From an uncultured Lacibacter sp. (GTDB lineage: Bacteria > Bacteroidota > Bacteroidia > Chitinophagales > Chitinophagaceae), in contig NZ_CAMLGT010000134.1 of assembly GCF_946479605.1 (NCBI RefSeq), positions 1-10,105 of the forward strand: a stretch of DNA of 10,105 nt, in the 5' to 3' direction. Under the pieces are notes generated by a model. The model ran no database searches, was not told the origin of the DNA, and saw only the letters and a list, made by a program, of their open reading frames with translations. Shown piece by piece: positions 8,960 through 10,105 of this stretch. The position numbers and the translations under genes were made by a program. The first letter of the stretch is position 1, and every line of letters starts with the position of its first letter.

Positions 8960-9073
8960 AAAGCAATCGTTGTTTGGTTTATCAATGAAAAAAACTTTAT
9001 ATGGCAATACGCTCCCTGTTATTCATCATTTTTTCTTTGCTTATATATTTTAATCTTCGCTTCGCAACAACAC
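8960..9073 (-). other. Longest intergenic gap of the operon; possible internal promoter, not established
   Basis: This 114-base AT-rich gap separates the CE1 esterase stop from the dehydrogenase start. No hairpin followed by a T-run is seen on the minus strand, so readthrough is likely. On the minus strand there is a TTG-rich stretch (GTGTTGTTGCG) followed about 17 bases later by TATATAAG, which weakly resembles a promoter, but the Bacteroidota -7 consensus TAnnTTTG is absent. No strong Shine-Dalgarno precedes the ATG at 8959. A nine-codon minus-strand reading (MMNNRERIAI-like) is too short to call. It is listed mainly because it is the only gap large enough to hold a regulatory site. Confidence 0.25.
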
Positions 9074-10105
9074 TTATTTAAACAGCAACTGTGCAAAGTT
9101 GTACAGGTTGTTACGCCATACCGGCCATGTATGTCCGCCGGGGTACTCGCTGTACTTGTAGTTGATGTTGAGCTCATCAAACTTTGCAAGCATGATCTTG
9201 CAATTGTTGTAAGCAATATCTTCTTTACCGCCCATGGCGATCCAGAATTGTTTCAGGTTGTTATTGATGGTACTTGCATTTGTTTTCATGTATTCGTACT
9301 GCGGAGTAGAAAGAGCCGGTTGATTGCTCCACCATCCGGAGCTGAACACACCGAGGTATGCAAATAGGTTTGAATTGCGTACACCTGCATGCAAGGTTTG
9401 CAATCCACCCATTGATAAACCGGCTAATGCTCTGCTGTTTGCATCGGTTGCCACACGGTAATTTTTTTCAATGAAAGGGATCAACGATTGCTTCAATTCA
9501 TTTTCAAAAGCACGCAAGGCCTGCTCGCCAAAACCACCGGGACCACCAGCTGAAACATTGCCATCCATCATCACAATGATCATGGGTTTTGCTTTTTGCT
9601 CAGCAATTAAATTATCAAGGATGATATCTGTTTTACCTTGCATGGCCCAGCCACGTTCATCTTCGCCGCCACCATGTAATAAATACAATACCGGATATTT
9701 TGTTGTGGTATTCGCATCATAACCCGGAGGTGTGTAGATATAACATTGACGCCATGAACGTGTAACAGGAGAAAAATATTTCTTGATGCGGATATCGCCA
9801 TGCGGCACATCTTTCAACGCATAATACCCATCGCCTTTAAACGGAATTTCAATACCGCTTGCCATGCGTCCCATGCCATAAAAGGTTTCGCTTGCAGGAT
9901 CAGCTACCGCAACACCATCGATCAGCAAAGAATAATAGTGAAACCCTTCACTGATGGAATCAGTAGTAACGATCCAGTAACCACCTGTATCTTTCTGCAG
10001 ATCATATTTCTTTCCCAGATCGATCTGCACTTTTTGTGCATCAGGAGCTTTGATACGAAATAGCACACGACTATCAGGCAATACCTGCGGATATTTTGCA
10101 GAACG
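9074..10105 (-). CDS. CE1-type esterase (feruloyl/acetyl esterase-like) with N-terminal E-set domain, N-terminus beyond the right edge
   Basis: The frame stays open to the window edge; upstream of the TTG at 10081 it still reads RSAKYPQV before LPDSRVLFRIKAP, which is typical domain sequence. The true start and signal peptide therefore lie outside, and 343 codons are visible. The first ~95 visible residues are an E-set/CBM48-like domain (VLFRIKAPDAQKVQIDL, GFHYYSLLIDGV). Then comes the alpha/beta-hydrolase esterase domain of the XynZ/Esterase D-like family: YTPPGYD, PVLYLLHGGGEDERGW, MIIVMMDGN. The catalytic triad is visible as Ser in GLSMGG (codon 9413-9415), Asp in GGKEDIAY (9218-9220) and His in GGHTWPVW (9131-9133). 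Characterised relatives release ferulate or acetate from arabinoxylan. Here that fits the GH43 and SASA enzymes downstream. The gene ends with TAA and is followed by a 114-base gap to the dehydrogenase. Ferulate versus acetate specificity cannot be read. Confidence 0.92.
   Translation of the reverse strand, partial: RSAKYPQVLPDSRVLFRIKAPDAQKVQIDLGKKYDLQKDTGGYWIVTTDSISEGFHYYSLLIDGVAVADPASETFYGMGRMASGIEIPFKGDGYYALKDVPHGDIRIKKYFSPVTRSWRQCYIYTPPGYDANTTTKYPVLYLLHGGGEDERGWAMQGKTDIILDNLIAEQKAKPMIIVMMDGNVSAGGPGGFGEQALRAFENELKQSLIPFIEKNYRVATDANSRALAGLSMGGLQTLHAGVRNSNLFAYLGVFSSGWWSNQPALSTPQYEYMKTNASTINNNLKQFWIAMGGKEDIAYNNCKIMLAKFDELNINYKYSEYPGGHTWPVWRNNLYNFAQLLFK

Noticed and set aside
8960..9007. N-terminal extension of the dehydrogenase from a TTG at 9007
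   Set aside because: It would put 16 polar and mixed residues before a clear lipoprotein signal; the ATG at 8959 places the signal at the N-terminus.
10079..10081. TTG at 10081 as the start of the CE1 esterase
   Set aside because: The frame continues upstream to the edge with typical E-set sequence (AKYPQV), so this codon is an internal leucine and the gene is cut by the window.

Overview
The window looks like a stretch of a Bacteroidota chromosome, most likely Chitinophagaceae or a relative. The reasons are moderate-to-low GC, TAA stops on all six genes whose ends are visible, A-rich leaders instead of clear Shine-Dalgarno sequences, Bacteroidota-style lipoprotein signals, and a gene mix typical of plant polysaccharide use. 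The taxonomic call is inference from style, not from a marker gene.

All seven genes lie on the minus strand, so transcription runs from the right end to the left end. In that order they are: a CE1-type esterase cut by the right edge (9074-10105); a lipoprotein PQQ-type dehydrogenase with an inserted cytochrome c domain (6707-8959); a secreted two-cupin protein with a C-terminal ABM-like domain (5451-6662); a secreted right-handed beta-helix protein (3798-5441); a lipoprotein fusing two cupins to an SMP-30/gluconolactonase-type beta-propeller (1812-3749); a secreted SGNH/SASA-type carbohydrate esterase (933-1781); and a GH43 glycosidase cut by the left edge (1-890). The gaps are 114, 44, 9, 48, 30 and 42 bases, with no terminator-like hairpin seen, so one operon is the simplest reading. 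No SusC/SusD pair, transporter, sigma factor, tRNA, mobile element or CRISPR array is visible.

How the genes may work together (inference): the two esterases and GH43 would strip acyl groups and arabinose or xylose from a hemicellulose or pectin side chain, and the beta-helix protein may bind or cleave another part of the polymer. The quinoprotein could then oxidise the released aldose outside the cytoplasm to a lactone, with electrons passing through its own heme c, and the SMP-30 domain could hydrolyse that lactone to an aldonic acid. The cupin modules next to these enzymes are the least explained part. An alternative is that the redox and cupin proteins act on phenolic groups released by the CE1 esterase.
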